NCBI RefSeq assembly: GCF_000013645.1
Contig: NC_007951.1
Coordinates: 4,774,001 to 4,838,000 of the forward strand
Direction: 5' to 3'
From: Paraburkholderia xenovorans LB400
GTDB taxonomy: Bacteria > Pseudomonadota > Gammaproteobacteria > Burkholderiales > Burkholderiaceae
Length of the DNA: 64,000 nucleotides
In this document: positions 1 through 7,845 of the stretch, piece by piece
How positions within the stretch are numbered: position 1 is the first letter of the stretch
Layout of the letters: the number at the start of each line of letters is the position of its first letter
Notes under the pieces: generated by a model
The model's database searches: none
What the model was told of the DNA's origin: nothing
What the model saw: the letters and a program-made list of their open reading frames with translations, nothing else
Position numbers and translations under genes: made by a program

Positions 1-678
1 CCGCGCGTCTACAAGACCGGCGAAGAAGTCTACAAGGCCGTTTGCTCCGCGTGTCACGCGTCGGGCGCCGCGGGCGCGCCGAAATTCACCAATACCGCCG
101 ACTGGGCACCGCGCATCGCGCAGGGCTTCGACACGCTGCTGCACACGGCGCTCACCGGCAAGGGCGCAATGCCGCCGCGCGGCGGCACCAGCCCGGACGA
201 CTACAGCGACTTCGAAATCGCCCGCGCGGTCACCTACATGGCGAACAATTCCGGCGCGAGCTTCCCGCAACCGGCTGAGCCGGCTGCGGGCGCCGCAGCG
301 GCATCCGGTGCGGCCGCAGCCGCAGCGACCGGCGCTTCGGACGCGGGCGCGGCCCAGGCCGCCGCAGCTATGGCCGCAATGGCCAGCGTGCCGCAAGCGG
401 CAGCGCCGGCAGCCGGCGGCACGCAAAGCGCGGATGCCTCGCAAGCCGGCAAGGCGCTGTATCAGCAAGTCTGCCAGGCCTGTCATGCCGCCGGCGTGCT
501 GAACGCACCGAAGTTCGGCGACAAGGACGCCTGGGCGCCGCGTCTGAAAGACCCCATCGACACGGTCTACAACTACGCGCTGCACGGCAAGGGCGCCATG
601 CCCCCGAAGGGCGGCTCGAATGCCTCCGACGCGGACGTGAAGGCCGCCGTCGACTACATGGTCAGCGCAGTGAAGTAA
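1..678 (+). CDS. Diheme c-type cytochrome (cytochrome c5 type), 3' part
   Basis: The reading frame is open from base 1, so the start lies outside the window. Two class I cytochrome c domains are visible. The first has the heme site CSACH (bases 43-57) and the axial-Met segment GKGAMPPRGG. The second has CQACH (472-486) and GKGAMPPKGG. An Ala/Pro-rich low-complexity linker (about 260-430) joins them. The domain style is cytochrome c5 (CycB/CytC5), a periplasmic or membrane-anchored electron carrier, probably passing electrons to a terminal oxidase. The gene converges on the rep helicase gene, with a shared terminator between them. Any N-terminal signal or membrane anchor is not visible. The family call is firm; the partner oxidase is unknown. 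Confidence 0.9.
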   Translation, partial: PRVYKTGEEVYKAVCSACHASGAAGAPKFTNTADWAPRIAQGFDTLLHTALTGKGAMPPRGGTSPDDYSDFEIARAVTYMANNSGASFPQPAEPAAGAAAASGAAAAAATGASDAGAAQAAAAMAAMASVPQAAAPAAGGTQSADASQAGKALYQQVCQACHAAGVLNAPKFGDKDAWAPRLKDPIDTVYNYALHGKGAMPPKGGSNASDADVKAAVDYMVSAVK

Positions 679-705
679 AACGAACCGTGGCGTGAGCCAC
701 GTCGC

Positions 706-747
706 AAAAAATCCCTGCCCGCGGAAACGCGGAGCAGGGATTTTTTT
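706..747. terminator. Bidirectional intrinsic terminator
   Basis: An inverted repeat with arms AATCCCTGC and GCAGGGATT around a GC-rich apex is flanked by an A-run on the left and a T-run on the right. It can therefore serve both convergent genes, the cytochrome on plus and rep on minus. Confidence 0.85.
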
Positions 748-792
748 ATCGACCGTAGATGGGCGCTATAGCCAGATCAGCGGCTTCACCGC

Positions 793-2883
793 TCAAGGCT
801 TCTGCAACAGCGCCTTCAAACTCGCGAGCCGGTCTTTCGGCGACATCGGCGCTTCTTCAGGCGTCGGCGGCGGAGCGTCGTCGAGCAGCATTTCGGGAAT
901 GAAGCGCGACGGCTCGCACACCACCGTTTCGCGCGCGCGTTTGCGCTTCTTGCACCAGTTCAGATGCAAACTGCGCTGGGCACGCGTGATCGCCACATAC
1001 ATGAGCCGGCGCTCTTCTTCGATGCGCGCGTCGTCGATCGGCTCGTCGTCGGGACCGCCGCGATGCGGCATGATGCCTTCTTCCACTCCGACCAGAAACA
1101 CGTGCGGATACTCGAGCCCCTTCGACGCGTGCACCGTCGAGAGCCGCACCGCGTCGGGATCTTCCTCGCGGCCTTCGAGCATCGACATCAGCGCGACGGT
1201 CTGGATCAGACCCAGCAGACTTTTGCCGGTGTCGCCGAGACCATCGGCGGTGTCGTAGCCGGTGGCTTCGTTCGCCGCGGCGCCCGTCGGCTCAGCCTTG
1301 GTGCCTTTGCGTTTCAACCACTCCATGAACTCCAGCACGTTCTGCCACTTGGACTGCGCCTGACGTTCGTCGAACGCGTCGTACAGGTAGGCTTCGTAGT
1401 GGATGGCGTCCATCAGTTCGTCGAGCAGCGTGCCGGCGGCGTCTTTCTCGGCGCGATCGGTGAGGCGCTGCATGAAGTCGCAGAACACGCGCATGGGTTC
1501 GATCTGCCGCGGCGACAGGCGCGCCTCGATGCCGCCCATATACACGGCTTCGAACAGCGACACCTTGGCCTGACCCGCGAACGAGCCGAGCGCCTCGAGC
1601 GTCGTATTGCCGACGCCGCGGCGCGGCGTGGTGATCGCGCGGATGAACGCGGGGTCGTCGTTCGCGTTGGCGATCAGGCGCAGATAGGCGCAGATGTCCT
1701 TGATTTCGGCCTTGTCGAAGAACGACTGGCCGCCGGACAGCACATACGGAATCCGCTCACGCCGCAGCACCTGTTCGAAGATGCGCGCCTGGAAATTGCC
1801 GCGATAGAGGATCGCGTAGTCGCGGAAATTCGCGCGCCGCTCGAACTTGTGCGCCGACAGACGAAACACCACGGACTCCGCCTCGTGTTCTTCGTCGTTG
1901 CAGGGCGTGACGGTGATCGTGTCGCCCATGCCGTGTTCGGACCACAGCTTCTTTTCGAACAGCTTCGGATTGTTCGCGATCACATTGTTCGCGGCGGTCA
2001 GAATGCGCACCGTCGAGCGGTAGTTCTGCTCCAGCTTGATCAGATGCAGCTTCGGAAAGTCCTTGCTGAGCTGCCCGAGATTTTCGAGCGTCGCGCCGCG
2101 CCAGCCGTAAATGGCCTGATCGTCGTCGCCCACCGCCGTGAACGCAGCGCGCTTGCCGGCCAGCAGTTTCACCAGTTCGTACTGGCAGGCGTTGGTGTCC
2201 TGATACTCGTCGATCAGCAGATAGCGCAGCTTGTTCTGCCAGCGGTCGCGCACCTGCTCGTTCTTCGCGAAGAGCTCGGCGGGCAGGCGGATCAGATCGT
2301 CGAAATCCACCGCCTGGTACGCGTGCAGCGTGGCCACGTAATTGCGGTAGACGATCGCGGCCTGATGCTCGTCCTCGTTCGCCGCAATCGCAATCGCCTG
2401 CTCGGGCATGATCATGCCATTCTTCCACAGCGAGATGATCGACTGGATCTTGCGGATGAAACCCTTGTCCGTCGAGCCGACCTGCTCCTGGATCATGCCG
2501 AAGCAGTCGTCCGAATCCATGATCGAGAACTGCGGCTTCAGGCCGACGTGTTCCGCCTCCTGCCGCAGAATCTGCACGCCGAGCGAGTGGAAGGTGCACA
2601 CCGTCAACTGGTTGACGGGCACTTTGCGGCCTTCCTTGCCTGGCGTGGTGAGCGTCTTGCCTTCCAGCAGCTTGCCCACGCGCTCGCGCATTTCCAGCGC
2701 GGCCTTGTTCGTGAACGTGACGGCGGCGATGTGGCGCGGCTCGAAGCCCTTGGCCTCGATCAGGTGCGCGATTTTCTGCGTGATCACGCGCGTCTTGCCG
2801 CTGCCTGCGCCGGCGAGCACGAGACACGGACCGTCGAGATAACGGACCGCTTCATTTTGAGCGGGGTTCAGGCCTGCGGACAT
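793..2883 (-). CDS. rep: ATP-dependent DNA helicase Rep/UvrD family
   Basis: This 696-residue SF1A 3'-5' helicase has Walker A AGAGSGKT at residues 24-31 near the N-terminus, the DExx motif in LLIDEYQDTN, a GDDDQAIYGWRGA motif and VRLSTVHASKGLEY. The opening GPCLVLAGAGSGKTRVIT and the ending RLASLKALL match E. coli Rep better than UvrD. Length is close to Rep (673). Rep unwinds duplex ahead of blocked replication forks. The protein is often annotated simply as UvrD-helicase in this group. The ATG at 2883 is the natural start. The gene appears monocistronic. Confidence 0.92.
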   Translation of the reverse strand: MSAGLNPAQNEAVRYLDGPCLVLAGAGSGKTRVITQKIAHLIEAKGFEPRHIAAVTFTNKAALEMRERVGKLLEGKTLTTPGKEGRKVPVNQLTVCTFHSLGVQILRQEAEHVGLKPQFSIMDSDDCFGMIQEQVGSTDKGFIRKIQSIISLWKNGMIMPEQAIAIAANEDEHQAAIVYRNYVATLHAYQAVDFDDLIRLPAELFAKNEQVRDRWQNKLRYLLIDEYQDTNACQYELVKLLAGKRAAFTAVGDDDQAIYGWRGATLENLGQLSKDFPKLHLIKLEQNYRSTVRILTAANNVIANNPKLFEKKLWSEHGMGDTITVTPCNDEEHEAESVVFRLSAHKFERRANFRDYAILYRGNFQARIFEQVLRRERIPYVLSGGQSFFDKAEIKDICAYLRLIANANDDPAFIRAITTPRRGVGNTTLEALGSFAGQAKVSLFEAVYMGGIEARLSPRQIEPMRVFCDFMQRLTDRAEKDAAGTLLDELMDAIHYEAYLYDAFDERQAQSKWQNVLEFMEWLKRKGTKAEPTGAAANEATGYDTADGLGDTGKSLLGLIQTVALMSMLEGREEDPDAVRLSTVHASKGLEYPHVFLVGVEEGIMPHRGGPDDEPIDDARIEEERRLMYVAITRAQRSLHLNWCKKRKRARETVVCEPSRFIPEMLLDDAPPPTPEEAPMSPKDRLASLKALLQKP

Positions 2884-3208
2884 CGTCTGTGGATGGGTGA
2901 TGCGGTTAAAGCGGCGGTTGAGGGCGCGGCGGCGCGAAACGCCGGCCGAAGGCCCGGGGGCATGCTGCGCGGCGCCGGCTGCCGGAACAGGCGCCCCGCG
3001 CGGTGCGCGGGGCGTGCCGGCCCGCTGTGCAATCGCGCGAGAGGAGCGATGTTAACACGGATGCGCGCCACCGTTGCCCGCGTCCCACGACGCTCACCCG
3101 GACCTCGACGACCCTGCCGGTCCGCCTCCCGGACATGCCACAATTGCAGTGTTGCGCGCCGCCGCCGCGGTGGCAAAGCGGCGCGCCGTTTTTTGCAGGA
3201 AGACAAGC
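2884..3208. other. Divergent intergenic region between rep and the oxidoreductase
   Basis: No convincing gene is seen in these 325 bases. They hold the divergent promoters for rep (minus) and the Gfo/Idh gene (plus). A perfect 10-bp GC hairpin (2992-3001 with 3005-3014) has no T-run. A second hairpin, with a T-run, lies just before the plus-strand start and is listed separately. Confidence 0.5.
3154..3194 (+). terminator. Terminator-like hairpin immediately upstream of the oxidoreductase start
   Basis: A perfect 9-bp stem (GCGCGCCGC at 3154-3162 with GCGGCGCGC at 3178-3186) is followed by six T residues at 3189-3194. The structure ends 14 bases before the ATG at 3209 and just before the AGGA ribosome site. 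It could act as an attenuator or stop read-through from upstream. The function is inferred from structure only. Confidence 0.5.
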
Positions 3209-4258
3209 ATGTCCGCATCGCTGAAGATTGGATTGATGGGTTACGGTTTCGCCGGCGCGACCTTTCACGCGCCGGTAATCGCGCACTGCGGCCGCGCGAG
3301 CGTCGCGGCCATCGCCACGAGCCAGCCCGGGCGCGCGCTCGCCGACTATCCGCATACCAAGGTAGTGGCCGACCTCGACGCATTGCTGGCCCTCGACGAA
3401 ATCGACTGCATCGTGATCGCCACGCCGAACGACACGCACTTCGAACTGGCGCGCCGCACGCTGGAAGCGGGCAAGCACGTGGTGGTCGACAAACCGGTCA
3501 CGCTGAATGCCGCCGACGCGCGCACGCTCGCCAACATCGCGCTCGCCCGCGGCAAGCTCTTCATGCCGTTTCACAACCGTCGCTGGGACGGTGATTTTCT
3601 GACCGTGCGCGATCTGCTCGCGAGCGGCGAATTGGGACGGATCACGCAATACGAATCACATTTCGACCGTTTCCGGCCGGAGGTGCGGCAGCGCTGGCGC
3701 GAGGAAGCGTCGCGCGGCGGCGGCTTGCTGCTGGACCTCGGGCCGCATCTGGCCGACCAGGCGTTGGCGCTGTTCGGCACGCCGCAGAGCGTGCTGGCCA
3801 CGGTGCGCACACATCGCGACGAGGCCAGCGCGCCGGACTACGTGCATATCCAGCTCGGCTACGGCGAGTTCGAAGTCGTGTTGCACGCCAGCGCGTTGAC
3901 CGCCCTGGTCGCGCCGCGGTTCACGATTCACGGCACGCGCGGCAGCTACATGAAATACGGGCTCGACACACAGGAAGATCAGTTGAAGGCCGGCCTGCGG
4001 CCCGGCGACGAAGGCTTCGGCGCCGGCAATGCGGCAGGCGTGCTGCGCGTGCTGGAAGGCAATCAGGAAGTGGAGCGCGAGTTGCCGACGCGTAACGGAG
4101 ATTACGTGGGCTTCTATATCGCCGTGGCCGACGCCATCCAGAACGGCGTGAAGTTCCCGGTCAGCGCGCAGGATGCCGTCGACGTAATGACAATTATCGA
4201 GCTCGCCGCCCGCAGTTCGGAAGAAGGCGTCCGGCTGCCGTTTGAACGGGTTCGCTGA
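3209..4258 (+). CDS. Gfo/Idh/MocA family oxidoreductase (YdgJ-like)
   Basis: This 349-residue protein begins MSASLKIGLMGYGFAGATFH, a Rossmann nucleotide-binding start. VVVDKPVTL carries the family's EKP-type catalytic lysine (DKP here), and a C-terminal alpha/beta domain has GGGLLLDLGPHLADQAL. GYGFAGATFHAPV resembles E. coli YdgJ, an NAD(P)-dependent scyllo-inositol-type dehydrogenase; the actual sugar or polyol substrate cannot be told from sequence. I chose the ATG at 3209 because AGGA sits 8 bases upstream and the fold begins at once. The longer frame from 3074 would run through the terminator-like hairpin. It stands alone as a transcription unit. Confidence 0.87.
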   Translation: MSASLKIGLMGYGFAGATFHAPVIAHCGRASVAAIATSQPGRALADYPHTKVVADLDALLALDEIDCIVIATPNDTHFELARRTLEAGKHVVVDKPVTLNAADARTLANIALARGKLFMPFHNRRWDGDFLTVRDLLASGELGRITQYESHFDRFRPEVRQRWREEASRGGGLLLDLGPHLADQALALFGTPQSVLATVRTHRDEASAPDYVHIQLGYGEFEVVLHASALTALVAPRFTIHGTRGSYMKYGLDTQEDQLKAGLRPGDEGFGAGNAAGVLRVLEGNQEVERELPTRNGDYVGFYIAVADAIQNGVKFPVSAQDAVDVMTIIELAARSSEEGVRLPFERVR

Positions 4259-4330
4259 CCCGCTTGCCTGCGTGCCGGTACGGCTTGCGTACCTAAAACA
4301 GTACTCGCCGCCCGCGCCGCGCAGGCCGCA

Positions 4331-4370
4331 ATCTAACAAGCCCGAAAGGAATCTAACAAGCCCGAAAGGA
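4331..4370 (+). repeat. Tandem 20-bp direct repeat, two copies
   Basis: Two exact head-to-tail copies, at 4331-4350 and 4351-4370, begin ATCTAACAAG and end CCGAAAGGA. They lie in the leader of the small lipoprotein gene and are followed by an 8-bp palindrome TAACGTTA. No third copy is present. Confidence 0.9.
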
Positions 4371-4473
4371 ACATAACGTTACAAATAAGGCCGCGCTCCC
4401 GGTCAGCGTGGTCCGGCAGTCAGCCGTTGCTTTCCGAGTAACAACACAAACGACAACGACTTCCGGAGAGTTC

Positions 4474-4824
4474 ATGCCCCGTTCCATCCGCGCGCTTGCC
4501 GCGTGCGCCCTGCTCAGTTCCCTCGCCGCCTGCGTGGTGGCGCCTCAACCCGCGCCGGCCCCGCGCCCCAATCCGCAACAGATCGCGGATCAGCGCCTGC
4601 ATCAGGTCGACGGCCGCATCGATAATCTCGGCCGCCGTATCGATAACCGCGTGAATCAGGGTTATTACCCGCCCCCGCAAGGCGGCGCGCTGCATCATCG
4701 CCTTGACGTGATCCGTCAGGAAGCGCACGACATGGCCGCGCAACACGGCGGCGGCCTGTCCAGCGAAGAACAGCGCGTGCTGAATCAGGAACTGGACAAC
4801 GCGGCACACGCCATCGGCGAATAA
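4474..4824 (+). CDS. Small putative outer-membrane lipoprotein
   Basis: This 116-residue protein has a short signal sequence and lipobox LAAC with lipidation Cys at residue 20. A Pro/Ala linker follows, then a charged helical segment (QRLHQVDGRIDNLGRRIDNR) that could form a coiled coil. Start 4474 is preferred because GGAG lies 6 bases upstream and it gives a proper signal peptide; the frame is open further up to 4408. Similar small lipoproteins are common in Burkholderia, but I cannot name a function. It is probably expressed alone from the repeat-containing leader. Confidence 0.75.
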   Translation: MPRSIRALAACALLSSLAACVVAPQPAPAPRPNPQQIADQRLHQVDGRIDNLGRRIDNRVNQGYYPPPQGGALHHRLDVIRQEAHDMAAQHGGGLSSEEQRVLNQELDNAAHAIGE

Positions 4825-4914
4825 GGCGAACGGGTTTGGCAGTCCCAGCGGGCGGTGCGCAGATAGCGCGCCGCCCGTCGACGCTTGCCGCCACGGCTAT
4901 CCGCGCGCACGGAG

Positions 4915-5718
4915 CTACTTCACCGTGCGGGTTTTCAGGGAAGCGAAGACCTGCATGTATTCTGAACGGCCGGTGGCGACCGCCGCCATTTTCAGCGCAT
5001 CCAGCATGATCAGCTGCTCGCCGATCCGGTCGGCTCCCGGATAATTCAGCGGCAAACACATGGGGTTGAAAGACTTCACGCGCCACTGTGGTTCGGTCGC
5101 CAGAATCAGGGAAAGAAGCCGCTCGATCACAAAAACCTTGACGGCCGTTGGGCCGCTGCTGTGGTTGGTCGTCTGGTTGAGCGCCTGGGCGAAAGGCGTA
5201 TTGCTCTGTTCCGCGATCTGGAAGATCCGTTCGGCCTTGCTGAGCCAGTGCCGCCAGAATGGCGGCTTAGCCAGAAAATAATTGCAGAACACGGTGTTGG
5301 TCGAATCCATCACGAGCGTATCGAGGTCGATGCCCGGTACGAGCAGCCGCGCACTCTCCACGAACGCTGGCCACACTTCCGAGTGGGAGTCGGCGCCCTG
5401 CAGGAAGATGTTCGGAAATAACGCAGCGGCATCGAAAAACGGCGAGAAGGTCACGATGTCGGGCGCGGCGTCGGCGGAATCGTTCAGAAACTGATGGACG
5501 TCTGCTGCCATGAGTCCCGTTTTCGATCGGAATTTCGGCGACAGGAAGCCGTAATACGTGTCACTGTCCAACGGCTCGTCGATCAGATAATTTCTGATCG
5601 GCCAGTACTCGCACCAGTCCGGCCGCCGATTGGAGTTATTCAGTGGAATGAACCCGGCGTCGAGATTTCTGCGGGTCTGTTCTGAATAAAAAATTTGATA
5701 TATGCGGGCTTTCTGCAT
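4915..5718 (-). CDS. Uncharacterised 267-residue protein
   Basis: The protein opens MQKARIYQIFYSEQTRRNLD. It is rich in aromatic residues (DTYYGFLSPKF, PPFWRHWL) and has no signal peptide or membrane span. The style, with early IYQIFYSEQTR and later GFLSPKF, recalls proteins found beside glycosyltransferases in O-antigen and glycan loci, but I cannot assign a family with certainty. Base composition looks clearly less GC-rich than the neighbours, and flanking genes are unrelated, which fits later acquisition. No strong ribosome site precedes the ATG at 5718. The coding call rests on length and plausible composition. Confidence 0.65.
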   Translation of the reverse strand: MQKARIYQIFYSEQTRRNLDAGFIPLNNSNRRPDWCEYWPIRNYLIDEPLDSDTYYGFLSPKFRSKTGLMAADVHQFLNDSADAAPDIVTFSPFFDAAALFPNIFLQGADSHSEVWPAFVESARLLVPGIDLDTLVMDSTNTVFCNYFLAKPPFWRHWLSKAERIFQIAEQSNTPFAQALNQTTNHSSGPTAVKVFVIERLLSLILATEPQWRVKSFNPMCLPLNYPGADRIGEQLIMLDALKMAAVATGRSEYMQVFASLKTRTVK

Positions 5719-5808
5719 CGTTACGAGACAATTCTGATGGCGAGATCAGTTTAGCGAAGCACCTACCGCAATCGTCTCGGCCAATTCTGAAATAGCGATG
5801 CGGGTTAT

Positions 5809-5837
5809 TTGACAAGGACTAAGGGCTCGCGTACATT
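5809..5837 (+). promoter_or_regulatory. Sigma-70-type promoter of the gcv operon
   Basis: TTGACA at 5809-5814 is followed, after exactly 17 bases, by TACATT at 5832-5837. Transcription would begin near 5844, a few bases before the first riboswitch aptamer. Confidence 0.75.
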
Positions 5838-5849
5838 CGCCGTACGCGT

Positions 5850-6122
5850 CGGGAGAGCGTGCTGGCCGCAGAAAACCGTAGGCCGCGCCGCCGAAGGGGC
5901 ACACCCGCAAACTCTCAGGCAAAAGGACCGACCGCGTCGAAAAACCCGCGTTGAGGCAACATCAAGGCACCGGTTTTTCGCACTCTGGAGAGCGGCAGTA
6001 GCCGTCTGCATCGTTCAATCGAGCAGATTGGCAGGCTGCCCACCGAAGGGGCGCGCGTTTCACCGTGGCGGACTCACGTTCTCACGGCAACGCAATCTCT
6101 CAGGTATCGAGGACAGAGGGGC
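5850..6122 (+). promoter_or_regulatory. Tandem glycine riboswitch (two aptamers)
   Basis: Aptamer I spans about 5850-5932: it starts CGGGAGAG, has CCGAAGGGGC in the core and ends ACTCTCAGGCAAAAGGAC. Aptamer II spans about 5983-6122: CTCTGGAGAG, CCGAAGGGGC and TCTCTCAGG...GAGGACAGAGG. These are the conserved glycine riboswitch cores (gcvT RNA motif). The short linker between them fits the usual two-aptamer arrangement. The RNA lies directly upstream of gcvT and a terminator hairpin, so it most likely turns on glycine cleavage when glycine is abundant. The on-switch direction is inferred from the family and the downstream genes. Confidence 0.95.
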
Positions 6123-6148
6123 CATGCAACGCATCGCTCGCAGCCGTC

Positions 6149-6182
6149 AGGCCGCGAGGCGTAGCGCCGCATGGCCTTTTTT
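6149..6182 (+). terminator. Riboswitch expression-platform terminator
   Basis: AGGCC at 6149-6153 pairs with GGCCT at 6173-6177, enclosing an imperfect GGCG/CGCC stem, and a six-T run ends at 6182. It sits between aptamer II and the gcvT start at 6207. Glycine binding should prevent this hairpin from forming or acting. Confidence 0.7.
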
Positions 6183-6206
6183 GTTTCGCGAGATGCCCGA
6201 GGCCCC

Positions 6207-7325
6207 ATGACCGAACTCAAACACACCCCGCTCAACGCCACCCACCGTGCGCTCAATGCCCGCATGGTCGATTTCGGCGGCTGGGACATGCCCGTCAACT
6301 ACGGCTCGCAGATCGACGAACATCGCGCCGTGCGCACCGACGCCGGCATGTTCGACGTCTCGCACATGTGCGTGGTCGATTTCACCGGCGAGCGCGTACG
6401 CGCCTTCTTCGAATATGCGCTGGCCAATAACGTCGCCAAGCTGCAAACGCCCGGCCGCGCGCTGTACTCCTGCCTGCTGAACCCGAACGGCGGCGTGATC
6501 GACGACCTGATCGTTTATTACTTCGGCGAAGATCACTTCCGCGTGGTCGTCAACGCCGGCACCGCCGACAAGGACATCGCCTGGTTCGGCCAGCTCAACG
6601 CCGAAGGCGGCTTCGGCCTGACCATCACGCCGCGCCGAGACTACGCGATCGTCGCCGTGCAAGGCCCGAACGCTCGCGAAAAAGTCTGGCAAACCGTGCC
6701 GGCTACGCGCGCCGCCACCGAGGCGTTGAAGCCGTTCAACGCCGCCCGTATCGCAGACACGCCGTTCGGCGAATTGACCGTTGCCCGCACCGGCTACACC
6801 GGCGAAGACGGCTTCGAAATCATCGTGCCGGCGGATCACGTGGAAGCGCTGTGGAACGCGCTGCGCGCGCAAGGTGTGCGCCCGGCCGGCCTCGGCGCGC
6901 GCGACACGTTGCGCCTCGAAGCCGGCATGAACCTGTACGGCCAGGACATGGACGACAATGTCTCGCCGCTCGACGCCGGCCTCGCCTGGACAGTCGACCT
7001 CACCTCGCCGCGCGACTTCGTCGGCAAGAGCAAGCTGGAGGCGGGCGGTTCCCAAGCCGCGTTCGTCGGCCTGATCCTGCTGAAGGAAAACGGCAAGGCG
7101 GCAGGCGTGCTGCGTGCTCATCAGAAAGTCGTCACACCGCAAGGCGAAGGCGAAATCACCAGCGGCACTTTTTCCCCGACCATGCAGGAATCGATCGCCT
7201 TTGCGCGCGTGCCGAAAGGCGTGCAGCCGGGCGACACCGTTCACGTTCAGATTCGTGACAAAAACGTTCCCGCAAGCGTGGTAAAACTGCCGTTCGTGCG
7301 CAATGGCAAAGTGCTCGCGGTTTAA
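6207..7325 (+). CDS. gcvT: Glycine cleavage system T protein (aminomethyltransferase)
   Basis: This 372-residue, folate-dependent aminomethyltransferase moves the methylene group from aminomethyl-lipoyl GcvH to tetrahydrofolate and releases ammonia. Typical blocks are GGWDMPVNYGSQIDEH, DVSHM, RTGYTGEDGFEI and LGARDTLRLEAGMNLYG. Length matches E. coli GcvT (364). I place the start at ATG 6207 (MTELKHTPLNATH). The in-frame ATG at 6171 falls inside the terminator hairpin and would make the T-run coding. First gene of gcvT-gcvH-gcvP, controlled by the glycine riboswitch. Confidence 0.96.
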   Translation: MTELKHTPLNATHRALNARMVDFGGWDMPVNYGSQIDEHRAVRTDAGMFDVSHMCVVDFTGERVRAFFEYALANNVAKLQTPGRALYSCLLNPNGGVIDDLIVYYFGEDHFRVVVNAGTADKDIAWFGQLNAEGGFGLTITPRRDYAIVAVQGPNAREKVWQTVPATRAATEALKPFNAARIADTPFGELTVARTGYTGEDGFEIIVPADHVEALWNALRAQGVRPAGLGARDTLRLEAGMNLYGQDMDDNVSPLDAGLAWTVDLTSPRDFVGKSKLEAGGSQAAFVGLILLKENGKAAGVLRAHQKVVTPQGEGEITSGTFSPTMQESIAFARVPKGVQPGDTVHVQIRDKNVPASVVKLPFVRNGKVLAV

Positions 7326-7389
7326 GCAAACCGGCGCGTGCGTAGTCCACTTTAAGTTATCCCCGAATCACACCGCATAGGAGCATCCG

Positions 7390-7770
7390 ATGAGCATCCC
7401 GGCCGATCTGAAATACACCGAATCGCACGAGTGGGTCCGCACCGAAGCGGACGGCACACTGACGGTCGGCATCACCGACCACGCGCAGGAAGCGCTCGGC
7501 GATATCGTCTTCTTCGAAGTCCAGGAACTGGGCAAGACCGTGAGCGCGGGCGACACCGTCGCCGTGATCGAATCGGTCAAGGCCGCTTCCGATATCTACG
7601 CGCCGGTTTCGGGCGAGATCATCGAAGCGAACAGCGCCGTGGCCGATACGCCTGATCTGGTCAACAGCACACCGTACGAAAGCTGGCTCTTCAAGATCAA
7701 GCCGGCCGCGGACGCCGCGCTGGACCGTCTGATCGACGCCGACGCATACAGCAAGTCGATCGGCGCCTGA
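7390..7770 (+). CDS. gcvH: Glycine cleavage system H protein
   Basis: This 126-residue lipoyl carrier shuttles the aminomethyl group between GcvP, GcvT and dihydrolipoamide dehydrogenase. The lipoylation site is Lys64 in IESVKAASDIYAPVSGEI. Length agrees with the family (about 129). AGGAG lies 6 bases before the ATG. It follows gcvT by 64 bases in the same operon. The separate dihydrolipoamide dehydrogenase (L protein) is not in this window. Confidence 0.97.
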   Translation: MSIPADLKYTESHEWVRTEADGTLTVGITDHAQEALGDIVFFEVQELGKTVSAGDTVAVIESVKAASDIYAPVSGEIIEANSAVADTPDLVNSTPYESWLFKIKPAADAALDRLIDADAYSKSIGA

Positions 7771-7845
7771 TTCACCATTCGTTAAAGTCAAACCGTCAGG
7801 TGCGGCGGCCGTCAGGCATGGCGCGCCGCACCGCCAGGAACACCC

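Noticed and set aside
793..3594. Long plus-strand open frame (876 codons) antisense to rep
   Set aside because: It is a high-GC shadow: composition is Arg/Ala/His-rich without domains and the rep frame on the other strand is clearly real.
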